Source: Balneolaceae bacterium
GTDB lineage: Bacteria > Bacteroidota > Rhodothermia > Balneolales > Balneolaceae
Direction of reading: 5' to 3'
Length of the DNA: 64,000 nt
Assembly (NCBI GenBank): GCA_007694095.1
Contig: RECI01000176.1
Location: forward strand, 1 to 64,000
Both the position numbers and the translations under genes were made by a program. The notes below the pieces were generated by a model, which made no database searches, was not told the origin of the DNA, and saw only the letters and a list, made by a program, of their open reading frames with translations. Position 1 is the stretch's first letter. Each line of letters starts with the position of its first letter. Positions 19,941 to 30,374 of this stretch are shown here, in pieces.

Positions 19941-20579
19941 ATGGAGTTAGAGCACTACCAAATACCGGATTCCTATAAAAGTACCATCGAAAAATTTGGT
20001 ACCGATCCCGAAGCTGCTATTACGAGTCTGAAAAACAGAATCGAAAAGAGAAATGCCGGGGCTATAGGTTACTTTTTTCTCGCGTGGTTATATTTAAAAA
20101 ATAATGACATCGATAATGCAATTGAGGCTGCCTGGCAGGCCAGGGTCCGGGCGCCGGGAAGCATCTTTATCAACAGACTCCATTATTTCATTGAACATCC
20201 CAGTAGGTTTGAAGCATGGCAGCCTCAATATCACAGGCCGGTATTCAACCGCGATCTGCCGGAAACAATATTATCCCATCCCATTCAGGATCTCGACACA
20301 CTGATCACCAAACTCTCCTCAGTAGAATCTACAAGGATCAGGATTGACAGGGAAAGAAAAAATGAAGATGACCTCAGTGAAGAAAGTGCAAATGTTGATG
20401 ATATTGTAACGGAAACCCTTGCGGTAATTCACGAAAAACAGGAAAATTTTGATGCAGCAATCACTGCGTATCAGCGCCTGATTGATATAAATCCTGATCG
20501 GAAAGATTTCTTTAAAAAGCAGATAAAACGCCTGATAAAGAATTCTCAATCTACTAGCGGGGAGAACGAAACCGGTTAG
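19941..20579 (+). CDS. TPR-like hypothetical protein
   Basis: Helical repeat segments (AIEAAWQARVRAPGS, AITAYQRLIDINPDRKDF). Confidence 0.6.
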   Translation: MELEHYQIPDSYKSTIEKFGTDPEAAITSLKNRIEKRNAGAIGYFFLAWLYLKNNDIDNAIEAAWQARVRAPGSIFINRLHYFIEHPSRFEAWQPQYHRPVFNRDLPETILSHPIQDLDTLITKLSSVESTRIRIDRERKNEDDLSEESANVDDIVTETLAVIHEKQENFDAAITAYQRLIDINPDRKDFFKKQIKRLIKNSQSTSGENETG

Positions 20580-21217
20580 TCGGCTGCCCTCACAAATGAA
20601 TTATTCACTTTTTCGTGGCCAATAGTTGTTTTTGGGCCATGTCCCGGATAAACTACAGTTTCGTCGGGTAGTGTGTAGAGTTTAGAACGGATGGTATCTG
20701 CCAGCTCGTTGAAATCTCCCTTGTAAAGATCCGTTCTGCCAATACTTTCATAGAACAGAACATCTCCCGCTATGAGAGTGTTATATTTTTCAAAATAAAG
20801 GGAAACATGATCTGGAGAATGTCCGGGGGTATGAAGCACATCAAACGTAAAATTGCCAATAGAGTGATTTCGCTTTTCCGGAAACGGTTCAGGAATAAAA
20901 TCAAAGCCTGCAGTCCTCACTCCGAACATAGCCGACTGGTTTGGAAAATTTTCCCAGAGAAACAGATCACTATGGTTCAGGTAAACCGGCAAGGGGAAAT
21001 CCTTCAAAACACGTTCAAGGCCCAGAACATGGTCAACATGCGCATGGGTTAACACGATAGCTTGTAACTGAATCGATTTTTTTTCCAAATGATCACGAAA
21101 GGTGTTGTATTCACGCGGTTCAAAAAAACCGGGATCCACAAGTATACCTTCCCCGTTACTGCTCAGGAGATATGTATTTTCTGCAAAAGGCCCAACTTCA
21201 AAAATTTCAACGTCCAT
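20576..21217 (-). CDS. MBL-fold metallo-hydrolase (glyoxalase II-like)
   Basis: LTHAHVDHVLGLERV, LHTPGHSPDHVSLY, AGDVLFYESIGRTDL, VVYPGHGPKTTIGHEK. Confidence 0.9.
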   Translation of the reverse strand: MDVEIFEVGPFAENTYLLSSNGEGILVDPGFFEPREYNTFRDHLEKKSIQLQAIVLTHAHVDHVLGLERVLKDFPLPVYLNHSDLFLWENFPNQSAMFGVRTAGFDFIPEPFPEKRNHSIGNFTFDVLHTPGHSPDHVSLYFEKYNTLIAGDVLFYESIGRTDLYKGDFNELADTIRSKLYTLPDETVVYPGHGPKTTIGHEKVNNSFVRAAD

Positions 21218-21230
21218 GACGATAAAACAT

Positions 21231-21263
21231 AAAAAAAGGATGCAGTGGAAACCAGTGCATCCT
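21231..21263 (-). terminator. Rho-independent terminator of rpmE2
   Basis: Minus strand AGGATGCACTGG-ttt-CCACTGCATCC followed by TTTTTTT (one stem mismatch). Confidence 0.7.
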
Positions 21264-21287
21264 CAATAATTTAGACTAATCCAAAAA

Positions 21288-21500
21288 TCAGCTTTTTTTG
21301 TAACGACGATTGAAACGATCGATACGGTCAGCCTTTTTCTGAAGTTTTTTATTCTGGTTGTAGAACGGATGGTTTTTTGAATCTACCTCACTTTTGAAGG
21401 TACCATCTTTTGTTTTGATGGTGCTGCGTGTAGTAAACTCGGTACCATCACTCAGTAATACTGTAATTTCCTTATAATCTGGGTGAATACCTTTCTTCAT
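21288..21500 (-). CDS. rpmE2: 50S ribosomal protein L31 type B
   Basis: MKKGIHPDYKEITVLLSDGTEFTTRSTI ... SKNHPFYNQNKK; no CxxC zinc motif. Confidence 0.93.
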   Translation of the reverse strand: MKKGIHPDYKEITVLLSDGTEFTTRSTIKTKDGTFKSEVDSKNHPFYNQNKKLQKKADRIDRFNRRYKKS

Positions 21501-21899
21501 TTTCTCGCGGTTGTTAATTTCGTAGCAATTGATCTGCCGGAATTTTAATAGACTTAAAAGATAAGGGTTCGTCAGAGTTATTGCAATGTTTTGATAAAGA
21601 GGAGTTGATCCATTTTTTTTGCAAACCTGTAAGATTCTTTTCGAATCACAAATCTTTCATCGGTTGCCCCTAATTTTGCCCAAAAAAGTTTCCTCTACGA
21701 AATTTAAATGCAGTAATGCAGGCAACACCATGCAGAAGTTGACAGTCTAAAAGTTCACTCTTGCCTGTGCATTGAAACGATAGCGAAGTTAAAACTCGGA
21801 AATACACGAAATGTTCATTGTTTTTCCGTGCTTCCGTAGCAATTAAGACTGATATACGTTTTCGTGATGTTGTTGAGTGTAAATCATCTCATTCAGTAC

Positions 21900-23390
21900 T
21901 CAAATATCCCTGTAATCACCTTCATCAAAATCTGTCATATCACCAAGCATACTTCCGAGCATATCCGTGTATTTTCTGGAATCATCAACATCATCCTTGC
22001 CAATTTTTGAGTTCTGGTGTAAAGCCTCTATTATTAAATCCATCAGTGCATAAAGTTCACCAGATTGAGCCTGTGTATATGTTTCTGCAATATTCTTCAA
22101 CCCTGAAACACCATTCAATTTATTCCTGTATTCCCTGTTGCTGATATGACCGGGAATCTCAAGCAGGTTACCACCTGCAAACCAATTCAGAACCTCATCA
22201 TATTCACTGTTTTCATTGTCCCGTTTTCTACGCTGGGGATCAGGGAAATAGTCTTTAAATGTAGTGTTTATTGCCTTGCCTATAATGTGTTTTGCCACAT
22301 TTACCGCCCCCTCCTGTTCACCCTCGTAAACCAATTCCAGCTTACCAGTAAGAGCAGGAATCATGGCATAAAGATCAGTAATGCGCAACACAGTCTCTTT
22401 TTCTCCATTCATCACCGCCCTTTTTTCGGCAGCTGATACTACCTGCTCCATCGCAGTTATGGTCATACGGGTGGAAACCCCGCTTTTTTGATCGATGTAT
22501 TCACTTAATCTTGCCTCAAAGGCAACATTCTCGAGTACTTTCTTATAGCTTTCCGGAATATGGATCTTGAGGGTTTCATCCCGATGGGTCCACGCTTCCT
22601 GTTCGGTGATCTTTATGGCTACATCCATTTCCCGCGGATAATGTGTTATAATTTGCGAATCAATTCTGTCTTTCAGCGGGGTTATAATATTGCCGCGATT
22701 GGTATAATCTTCCGGGTTTGCAGAAAAAGCCATCGACACATCAAGTGGAATACGGATGTTAAACCCCCGTATCTGGATGTCACGCTCCTGCATAATGTTG
22801 AGCAGAGCCACCTGGATGCGCGGCTGCAGGTCGGGAAGTTCATTAATGACAAAAATTCCGCGGTTTGTCCTTGGAATAAGACCGTAATTGATTACTTCTT
22901 CACTTGCAAGTGCCAGTTTAAGTGATGCTGCTTTTATCGGGTCAAGATCGCCGATTAAATCGGCAACGGAAGTATCTGGTGTTGCAAGCTTTTCACCATA
23001 CCGTTTTGAACGGTGTACCCATGTAATGGGTGTATCATCACCATGTTTGGCGACCATTTGCTTGCCAAATTTCGAGATAGGATTGTATGGATCGTCATTT
23101 ACCTCAGACCCTTCAATGATCGGAATATACTCATCCAGTAGTGAAACAAGCATTCTCAGTATTCTTGTTTTTGCCTGTCCCCGCAATCCCAGCAAAATCA
23201 GGTCGTGTTTTGCCAAAATCGCATTCACTATTTGTGGAATCACAGTTTTTTCAAATCCTAAAATACCTGGAAAAAGTGGTTGGTTGTTTTTAATCATCTG
23301 CAGCAGGTTTTTTCTCATCTCATGCTTTACCGACATGGACTTCCAGCCGCTATCCCTGAGGCCTCCGATTACTTTGATATTTTGATGCAT
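21900..23390 (-). CDS. Magnesium chelatase ChlI/MoxR-like AAA+ ATPase
   Basis: LILLGLRGQAKTRILRMLVSLL (Walker-A-like), GIFVINELPDLQPRIQVALLNIMQERDIQIRG, FSANPEDYTNRG. Confidence 0.82.
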   Translation of the reverse strand: MHQNIKVIGGLRDSGWKSMSVKHEMRKNLLQMIKNNQPLFPGILGFEKTVIPQIVNAILAKHDLILLGLRGQAKTRILRMLVSLLDEYIPIIEGSEVNDDPYNPISKFGKQMVAKHGDDTPITWVHRSKRYGEKLATPDTSVADLIGDLDPIKAASLKLALASEEVINYGLIPRTNRGIFVINELPDLQPRIQVALLNIMQERDIQIRGFNIRIPLDVSMAFSANPEDYTNRGNIITPLKDRIDSQIITHYPREMDVAIKITEQEAWTHRDETLKIHIPESYKKVLENVAFEARLSEYIDQKSGVSTRMTITAMEQVVSAAEKRAVMNGEKETVLRITDLYAMIPALTGKLELVYEGEQEGAVNVAKHIIGKAINTTFKDYFPDPQRRKRDNENSEYDEVLNWFAGGNLLEIPGHISNREYRNKLNGVSGLKNIAETYTQAQSGELYALMDLIIEALHQNSKIGKDDVDDSRKYTDMLGSMLGDMTDFDEGDYRDI

Positions 23391-23444
23391 AAAACTGTAG
23401 TTATTTTGTATGATTCACTCATGGTAACTCATTTACCCGGAACT

Positions 23445-24764
23445 TCATTTCGTGAAAGATAATTTGGGAGAAAAAACTTCAGTAAGATTTTTTGCCTTAA
23501 TGATCGTTTCTTCCCATTCTTTTTCCGGATCGGAGTCGCTGGTGATTGCGCCACCAACAGGATAAATTATTTTACCGTCATTTAAGATTGCCGTTCGAAT
23601 AACAACATTGAAATCAAAATCATCATCCGGTGTTACATACCCGATGGCTCCGGAATAGATGCCTCTTTTATAATTTTCCAACTCCTCAATTCGCTTCATA
23701 ACTTCTATTTTTGGTGCACCGGTCATAGAACCCATTGGGAAACAGCTTTTGATCACATCAAATACATCTGTACCGTCTTTGATTACCGATTCAACAGTCG
23801 AAATTAACTGGTGTACCGTTCCGAAAGATTGCACATCAAATAGTTTTGTAACACACACACTTCCTGTTTCTGATACTTTTGATAGATCGTGCCTCACCAA
23901 ATCAACAATCATGAGGTTTTCTGCACGGTTTTTTTCGTTTACCAGTTCTCCGATTCGAAGAAGATCTTCATCAGCGCTAACACCACGCTCTGTGGTTCCC
24001 TTAATTGGTTCCGAGATGATCTTTTTACCTGTTTTTTTTAAAAACCGTTCCGGGGAGGAACAGCACACTGAGATACCACTAAATTGAAGAAACACACCAA
24101 ACGGTACGGGGTTTACGGACCGCATCTCAATATAAAGATCATAGGGATCTGAATTGAAGATGCCGGTTAACGGATAAGAAAAATTTAATTCATAAAAATT
24201 TCCATCTTTAATCAGTTCTTTTATTTCGTGAATCTTACTGATGTACTCCTGTTTGGTGATTGAAGGTATAAAATCCTGCTTTTGAAAATCTGTGCCTCGT
24301 TTCTGACGGCCAAATTCGCTGCCTTGAAGTGAACAACACCCGTTGATTTGTTCAATCTTACCGTCTTCTATTTTTAATAGAATAGAGGGCTGCATAAAAT
24401 ACAAATCAGGAATCGTGACGAACTCCTTATTCCCGGAAGTTAACTCCTCTACAAAATTTTTCAGATCATATCCAAGGCAGCCAAAAATCCATCCTCTGTT
24501 TTCCTCACGAAATTGTTTGAGAGCATCCCACGGATTCATCTCAAATACCTTCCTTTTTCCATTTGTTGTAAGTTCAATCCGTGAGCCAAACGCCTTGATT
24601 TTACTTACCGGTTTAACAGCCAGGTAGGAACAGCCTGATGATGAATGCCCCGGGAGCTGAGATTCCAGCAAAATCATCTCTTCATCCCTGAATTGGTATC
24701 GAAGTGAATCAATTAAGTGCCGGTCAGAATTTTTCATGGGTTGAGGATACGGTTTTATGAGCAA
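23445..24764 (-). CDS. pabB: Aminodeoxychorismate synthase component I / anthranilate synthase I family
   Basis: SSPERFLKKTGKKIISEPIKGTTERG, LMIVDLVRHDLSKV, SCFPMGSMTGAPKIEVMKRIEELE. Confidence 0.88.
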   Translation of the reverse strand: MLIKPYPQPMKNSDRHLIDSLRYQFRDEEMILLESQLPGHSSSGCSYLAVKPVSKIKAFGSRIELTTNGKRKVFEMNPWDALKQFREENRGWIFGCLGYDLKNFVEELTSGNKEFVTIPDLYFMQPSILLKIEDGKIEQINGCCSLQGSEFGRQKRGTDFQKQDFIPSITKQEYISKIHEIKELIKDGNFYELNFSYPLTGIFNSDPYDLYIEMRSVNPVPFGVFLQFSGISVCCSSPERFLKKTGKKIISEPIKGTTERGVSADEDLLRIGELVNEKNRAENLMIVDLVRHDLSKVSETGSVCVTKLFDVQSFGTVHQLISTVESVIKDGTDVFDVIKSCFPMGSMTGAPKIEVMKRIEELENYKRGIYSGAIGYVTPDDDFDFNVVIRTAILNDGKIIYPVGGAITSDSDPEKEWEETIIKAKNLTEVFSPKLSFTK

Positions 24765-24921
24765 ATCACAAATGATTGAAAAATTTATTCAGGATCTGGC
24801 CAGTCGATTGAGTTTTATGTAAAACTTCAGGGTAATATTCATAGATGAAATTAGTTTCGACACAATTTTAATGTTACAGGTCTGGTGTTTAACTTTAGGA
24901 AAATAACCACAACATCAACAT

Positions 24922-26007
24922 ATGTATAAATTCCTGGTCAGGCCGCTTCTATTCAGGTTATCTTCAGACTATACCCACGAAATAACCATCAAATCGGCAT
25001 CCTTACTGAGCAAATACAAATGGCTGTTACACATTACAGAAGCGCTTTACGGTTATTCAAATAATTCACTGGAACAAAAAATCGGAGGCCTCAGGTTTCC
25101 AAATCCCATCGGCCTTGCTGCGGGTTTTGACAAAAATGGCACTGCTGCCCCATTTATGCAAAGCCTCGGATTCGGATTTGTTGAAATCGGAAGCGTTACG
25201 GCTAATTCATGCATTGGTAATCCCAAACCCAGAACATTCAGGCTCCCTGCTGATCAGTCGTTAATCAACCGTCTTGGCCTGAACAATGAAGGGGTCTTAA
25301 CCATTTCCCGAAGGCTTAAATACCGTGACCTTAAAATACCAATGGGAGTGAATATTGCCAAAACCCATGATCCATCAATCATCGGGGAAAAAGCCATCGA
25401 AGATTACCGGACAAGTTTCAACCTGGTAAAAAATATTGCCGACTATATTACTCTTAATATCTCTTGCCCGAATACAACTGAGGGTAAAACATTTGAAGAG
25501 CCGGAATCGCTGAATAATCTTCTGAAATCTCTCGGCATAGAAAAAGATGCAAGCCTCCCCCCCGTTTTCGTAAAATTTTCGGTTGATCTTGATGACAGCC
25601 TCCTTTACGAACTTCTGAATATATGCGAAGGGTATGCCATCGAAGGTTATGTTGCGACGAACACATCTTCTTTAAGGGAAAATTTAAAAACTCCTGAATC
25701 TACTATTCGCCAAATTGGCAAAGGGGGCTTGAGTGGTAAAGCTATATGCTCGAAAAGCACCGAAATCATTCAGAAAATATATTCTTACACAAAAGGTCTC
25801 AAAACCATAATCGGTGTTGGCGGGGTCAGCAGTACAGAAGATGCCATAGAAAAATTAAAAGCCGGTGCAGACCTGTTACAGATATATACCGGCCTGGTTT
25901 ATGAAGGCCCCCCACTTGTAAAAAGAATTAACCGTGGTTTAACAGATTACATGAAAAAACATGGAATTGACCATGTATACCATATAAGAAAAGTTAAAAA
26001 TCAATAG
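24922..26007 (+). CDS. pyrD: Dihydroorotate dehydrogenase (quinone type)
   Basis: NPIGLAAGFDKNG, FGFVEIGSVTANSCIGNPKPRTFRLPADQSLINRLGLNNEG, TLNISCPNTTEGKTF. Confidence 0.94.
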   Translation: MYKFLVRPLLFRLSSDYTHEITIKSASLLSKYKWLLHITEALYGYSNNSLEQKIGGLRFPNPIGLAAGFDKNGTAAPFMQSLGFGFVEIGSVTANSCIGNPKPRTFRLPADQSLINRLGLNNEGVLTISRRLKYRDLKIPMGVNIAKTHDPSIIGEKAIEDYRTSFNLVKNIADYITLNISCPNTTEGKTFEEPESLNNLLKSLGIEKDASLPPVFVKFSVDLDDSLLYELLNICEGYAIEGYVATNTSSLRENLKTPESTIRQIGKGGLSGKAICSKSTEIIQKIYSYTKGLKTIIGVGGVSSTEDAIEKLKAGADLLQIYTGLVYEGPPLVKRINRGLTDYMKKHGIDHVYHIRKVKNQ

Positions 26008-28750
26008 GAAATACGAAAGTACACTGAACTGGAACTACATCCGTAACAGCCGGTGTGAATCGGAATAGCTGATCTATCGCCGCTTCTATGGATTGAGGAA
26101 TCCCGGATCTGTCCATACCATCTATTTGCTCGTAATTCAAAATAGTTCCGTCACTATCTACTTCAAAAAGATAACGTACCTCCCCTCTCATTGATAAATT
26201 TTGAGTCCATGATGGATAGCTGATTGCGTCCATAAACCCATTGATCCCTCCTTCCATATCTACTTGAAATCCCAAATCCTCGCATGCTTGCAGTTCCCCT
26301 GCATAAATTGATGTGCCTTCACCGTCGGTATATTCATCAATTTCAAATTCTGGTTTTTCGTCTGCCTCTTTGATAACCGGTTTTTCAAGCGTTTGCCGCA
26401 AGATTCGAACACGTGGCATCACTTCTGTGGATGCATAATAGGTTTCAATATGTGCCAGGATTGATCGTGTGCTGTCCCAATATGCTCCTTCGAACGGAAA
26501 TAATTCTGTTAAATCCGGACCCGAAAAGGTAGAATCTGCAATCTGCTGCCAGAAGTGAATTTGCTGTTCGGTAATTGTACTGTCCTGAAGCATGACCCGG
26601 GATGAATCTTTCAGGGCAGAAAATTCATTTTTTTTGCGATCAAGAGAATCCTGAATTGAAAACCAGTTTCGAATTGAATCTTGTAACCCGGTATCTTTCT
26701 GTGCCGCTTTCATATATTCACGTGCAGCCTCATAAAGTAAAACCGCTCGCTGAGATTCGCTTGAACCGTTTTCTGCCAGTTTTTTTAACTCTTCGGCCCT
26801 TTGAACGGCTGAAGTATCCGGAATTCCTGCAATAATGTCATGGTATAGTTTTTCAACTATAACTATTTCTTCGGTTTCGGGAGGAGTGTACTCAATATTC
26901 AGCCTTTCGGCCAGCCTTTGGGAATAGATGGAATAGGCATCAATTTCTTTAAGTTTTTCGAACCATGTAACAGCCTTTTCCCTGTTACTTTGCAGGAGTT
27001 CAATTTCTGAAAGCGTATAGAGCGACATAGTTACAAGGTTTTTTTGTGGCGATTCAGCAACCACTTTTTGATAATAAACTTTGGCACTGTCCGGATTATC
27101 AAGCGACATAAAGAATACATTCGCCAATCTGTACTGCAATTCAAGGATTTCTTGTTTCATTGCTTCCTGATCTTCTTTGTCGAAGGGAACTTTACTTAAA
27201 TCCACAGCATGAAAAATCCCGGCAGATGCGTTATTTTCAACGATTGTAACTACCTCGTCATTAGTACCAGAGACAATAATCTGGTCAAAGCGGCTGCCGC
27301 TCACATCAGCCCTTCTTCTCCAGTTATCTGCGAGCGGACGGTCTCCCCATACTGCCTGAAACTGAAGGCTGGCATCGGCAAGCATGGGCTGGCTCCTTAC
27401 ATTTAGAAAACCATGCTCAACAGATGTCTCAGCATCAGCAATCAGATCGGCCTCATCTGCTACAATCATCCTGTCTCTCTGTTGCTGCATCCTGCTGAGT
27501 TCTGTATCAAGCCTCTCCATTTCAATTCGCTGCAGTTCTGCAACCAATGCTTCCAGTTCTTCCGGTTCAAGATTTGCAATTCCAATGAGACTGTCTTTTC
27601 TGGCAATTTCTGCCTTAATTGTGGCATATTGGCCAAAAGAGTCGGCCAATTCACGGGCATTGAAATTTTGGGGAAGCAGGTGTGTATCAACGCGCTGTGC
27701 TGCCGCAGAATCGAAATATGCTGCAGCTAGTGAATAATTTTTTAGCTGGTCACGGTAAATCTCACCAATACCAAAATAAGTTTTTGCCCTTGTCAGGTTG
27801 CCGGGGGGTTGAATTCTATCCCTCAATACCTGGTAATAGCTTGTAATTGCGTTTTCAGAATTCCCGCGTAACTGCTGAGTCCGTGCAATCTCGTACTGAA
27901 GTTCATTCCTGTATTCATAAAATTTATCATCCCTTCTCATCTGACGATAGATGATTTCTGCATAATCGTAATTCCCGATTCTTCTCGAAACTTCGGCTTG
28001 TTTCCGTTTTGCATTAAACTCGAGATCATAGCTTACTCTCAATTCGGTAACCTGGCTGTAAGCAAATAACGCTTGTGTCTCGAGCCCAAGGGTTTCAAAA
28101 TTCTGGCCAAGTAAAAAGTACCCCCTGGCCTGCATCTCACTATCTTCCAGGCCCGGGATTGCACGCTGAATGTATTCGATGGATTGTTCGTAATTGCCAA
28201 CTGCAACATGAAGCTGCGCAAGTACAGCGTCTATTTCAGCAAGCAGGTTGGTATTCCATTCACGGAATATTTCGGCTTCTATCTCAAGAAAGCGGATTCC
28301 CTCATTGTAATTTGACATTTCAAGATAGGTAAGCCCCTGCCAAAGAACTCCCTCACCCTTCAGGTCTTCATTTGCAAGTGTAACAAGTTCCTGGAATTTT
28401 TCAAGGGCAGAGAAAAACTCAGACCTGTAATAATACGATTTCCCGATAAGGGCGATTGCAGGCAATACATACTTTGATTCTTCATGATTTCTGAGGATTG
28501 AGCTGCCCCGTTCTATAGCCTGTTCAAAATCAGCGAGCCCCGCATTTGTTGGTGCAGTATGAATACGCAACGGCTGCAATGGATTAATGGCTGGAGCCTG
28601 CCTTTTATTTTTCTTTACACCTTCACTGTAGAAATGTTTGGCATTATAAAAGGTGTTGTAATACGCAGTAAAGTCTTTCCAGCCCTGTTTAAGTGCAGAA
28701 CAGCCTGAGAATACCAAACAAGCCAGGATTATGTAAGCTGCTTTTTTCAC
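25994..28750 (-). CDS. TPR-repeat lipoprotein with C-terminal TonB-C-like domain
   Basis: Lipobox LVFSGC, many TPR segments; C-terminus GEVRYLFEVDSDGTILNYEQIDGMD...QLFRFTPAVTDVVPVQCTFVFPIDF. Confidence 0.75.
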   Translation of the reverse strand: MKKAAYIILACLVFSGCSALKQGWKDFTAYYNTFYNAKHFYSEGVKKNKRQAPAINPLQPLRIHTAPTNAGLADFEQAIERGSSILRNHEESKYVLPAIALIGKSYYYRSEFFSALEKFQELVTLANEDLKGEGVLWQGLTYLEMSNYNEGIRFLEIEAEIFREWNTNLLAEIDAVLAQLHVAVGNYEQSIEYIQRAIPGLEDSEMQARGYFLLGQNFETLGLETQALFAYSQVTELRVSYDLEFNAKRKQAEVSRRIGNYDYAEIIYRQMRRDDKFYEYRNELQYEIARTQQLRGNSENAITSYYQVLRDRIQPPGNLTRAKTYFGIGEIYRDQLKNYSLAAAYFDSAAAQRVDTHLLPQNFNARELADSFGQYATIKAEIARKDSLIGIANLEPEELEALVAELQRIEMERLDTELSRMQQQRDRMIVADEADLIADAETSVEHGFLNVRSQPMLADASLQFQAVWGDRPLADNWRRRADVSGSRFDQIIVSGTNDEVVTIVENNASAGIFHAVDLSKVPFDKEDQEAMKQEILELQYRLANVFFMSLDNPDSAKVYYQKVVAESPQKNLVTMSLYTLSEIELLQSNREKAVTWFEKLKEIDAYSIYSQRLAERLNIEYTPPETEEIVIVEKLYHDIIAGIPDTSAVQRAEELKKLAENGSSESQRAVLLYEAAREYMKAAQKDTGLQDSIRNWFSIQDSLDRKKNEFSALKDSSRVMLQDSTITEQQIHFWQQIADSTFSGPDLTELFPFEGAYWDSTRSILAHIETYYASTEVMPRVRILRQTLEKPVIKEADEKPEFEIDEYTDGEGTSIYAGELQACEDLGFQVDMEGGINGFMDAISYPSWTQNLSMRGEVRYLFEVDSDGTILNYEQIDGMDRSGIPQSIEAAIDQLFRFTPAVTDVVPVQCTFVFPIDF

Positions 28751-28783
28751 GTCATACTAACGCAGGCAAAAATCATTGCGTAT

Positions 28784-30223
28784 TTATCCGGTTTCAATCG
28801 TACTCACTTTAATCATATTGGTTCTTCCCCTTTTCGCAATAGGAATACCGGTTGCAATAATAACCCTGTCACCGTGGTTTACCCTCCCATTGTCAATCAG
28901 GAAGTTTTCCATCATGCTGATGCTCATATCGGTATCAAAAATTTCATCAATTTTTACAGAATGTACACCCCATACGAGGTTAAGCTGCCGTCTCACGGTT
29001 TGGTTTTCTGTAAAGGCAATAATTGGCACCTTTGGACGGAATTTTGCAATCCGTTTTGCCGTATTGCCTGAATGTGTGATGGTGCTTATAATCTTTGCAT
29101 CCACATTTTCGGCAAGTGTTACACAGGAATATGCAAGTGACTCAATAACCTGTTTCTCTTTCCAGTCAGGTTTACGGTATTTCAGGCTGTAGTAAATGGA
29201 TGATGTATTCGCTTCTACTGATTGAATGATCTTCACCATTGTTTTTACAGCTTCTACCGGGTATTTGCCTGCAGCTGTCTCACCTGACAACATTACCGCA
29301 TCGGTGCCATCCACAACAGCGTTTGCAACATCCGAACTTTCCGCACGCGTGGCTCTCGGGTTGTTAATCATCGAATCGAGCATTTGAGTGGCAGTAATTA
29401 CAGGTTTGCCTGCGATCCTGCATCTTTCTATGATCTGTTTCTGGATCATGGGAACCTGCTCACTTGGAATTTCTATGCCAAGATCTCCCCTGGCTACCAT
29501 AATTCCGTCGGCTTCCTCGATAATTTCATCAATAACCCTGACAGCTTCCGGTTTTTCGATTTTTGCGATGATTGCTGCATTGCTCCCTTTGGCCCTGATT
29601 CGTGAAATTACATCCTGAATATCGCGCGCAGATCTCACAAAAGACATGGCGACAAAATCAACGCCTACACTTAAACCGAATTCAAGGTCCTCAATATCTT
29701 TTTCAGTAAGAGAAGCCATAGAAATTTTTACATCCGGCAGATTCACTCCTTTTCGTGATTTCAATAAACCGCCCACGACAACTTTTGCTGTGAGGTCTCT
29801 TTCATGTTTTTTTATGATTTTCAGCTCAATCAATCCATCATCAATCAGAATCTGATTTCCTTCTTCGGCATCATCAACAAGGCCAGCGTAGTCGATGGGA
29901 ATAACGTTTTTATCTCCGATAACTTCATCCGGAGTGATTTTTATGAGTTGGCCTGCCATGATTTCCTGAACACCATCTTTCATCGTGCCAATACGGATTT
30001 TCGGTCCCTGCAAATCCATGAGTACCGGCACTGAGTATTTATATTTTTTTGCAACTTTCCGAACCAGGCCTATTGTTTTTTTGTGGCCTTCATGCGTTCC
30101 ATGAGAAAAGTTGATTCGAACAACGTTCATCCCGGCACGAAGCAGGTTTTCGATGGTTTCTTCTGTATTACTGCTGGGGCCTAATGTGCAAACTATTTTC
30201 GTTTTTCGTGCACTACTTAACAT
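28784..30223 (-). CDS. pyk: Pyruvate kinase
   Basis: KIVCTLGPSSNTEE, DLQGPKIRIG, GIMVARGDLGIEIPSEQVPMIQKQII, MLDSMINNPRATRAESSDVANAV. Confidence 0.96.
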   Translation of the reverse strand: MLSSARKTKIVCTLGPSSNTEETIENLLRAGMNVVRINFSHGTHEGHKKTIGLVRKVAKKYKYSVPVLMDLQGPKIRIGTMKDGVQEIMAGQLIKITPDEVIGDKNVIPIDYAGLVDDAEEGNQILIDDGLIELKIIKKHERDLTAKVVVGGLLKSRKGVNLPDVKISMASLTEKDIEDLEFGLSVGVDFVAMSFVRSARDIQDVISRIRAKGSNAAIIAKIEKPEAVRVIDEIIEEADGIMVARGDLGIEIPSEQVPMIQKQIIERCRIAGKPVITATQMLDSMINNPRATRAESSDVANAVVDGTDAVMLSGETAAGKYPVEAVKTMVKIIQSVEANTSSIYYSLKYRKPDWKEKQVIESLAYSCVTLAENVDAKIISTITHSGNTAKRIAKFRPKVPIIAFTENQTVRRQLNLVWGVHSVKIDEIFDTDMSISMMENFLIDNGRVNHGDRVIIATGIPIAKRGRTNMIKVSTIETG

Positions 30224-30374
30224 AAAATTGTGTTGAATTTGAAAATTTTATAAATAGATAATAAAAATCCATCCAAAGGTAAGCAATTATATCACAGATA
30301 TGCTGTTATATTAATGCAATTATTGGCAGAGTTTTTTTGTTTCGTATTATTCAGATTAACATAATTTCAGGACA

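Noticed and set aside
22888-23385. 165-aa plus-strand ORF
   Set aside because: Antisense to the ChlI-like AAA+ gene.
27384-27737. Plus-strand ORFs opposite the TPR lipoprotein gene (also 28075-28332, 26602-26835)
   Set aside because: Antisense to a long well-supported CDS; Ser/Cys-rich shadow frames with no recognisable family.
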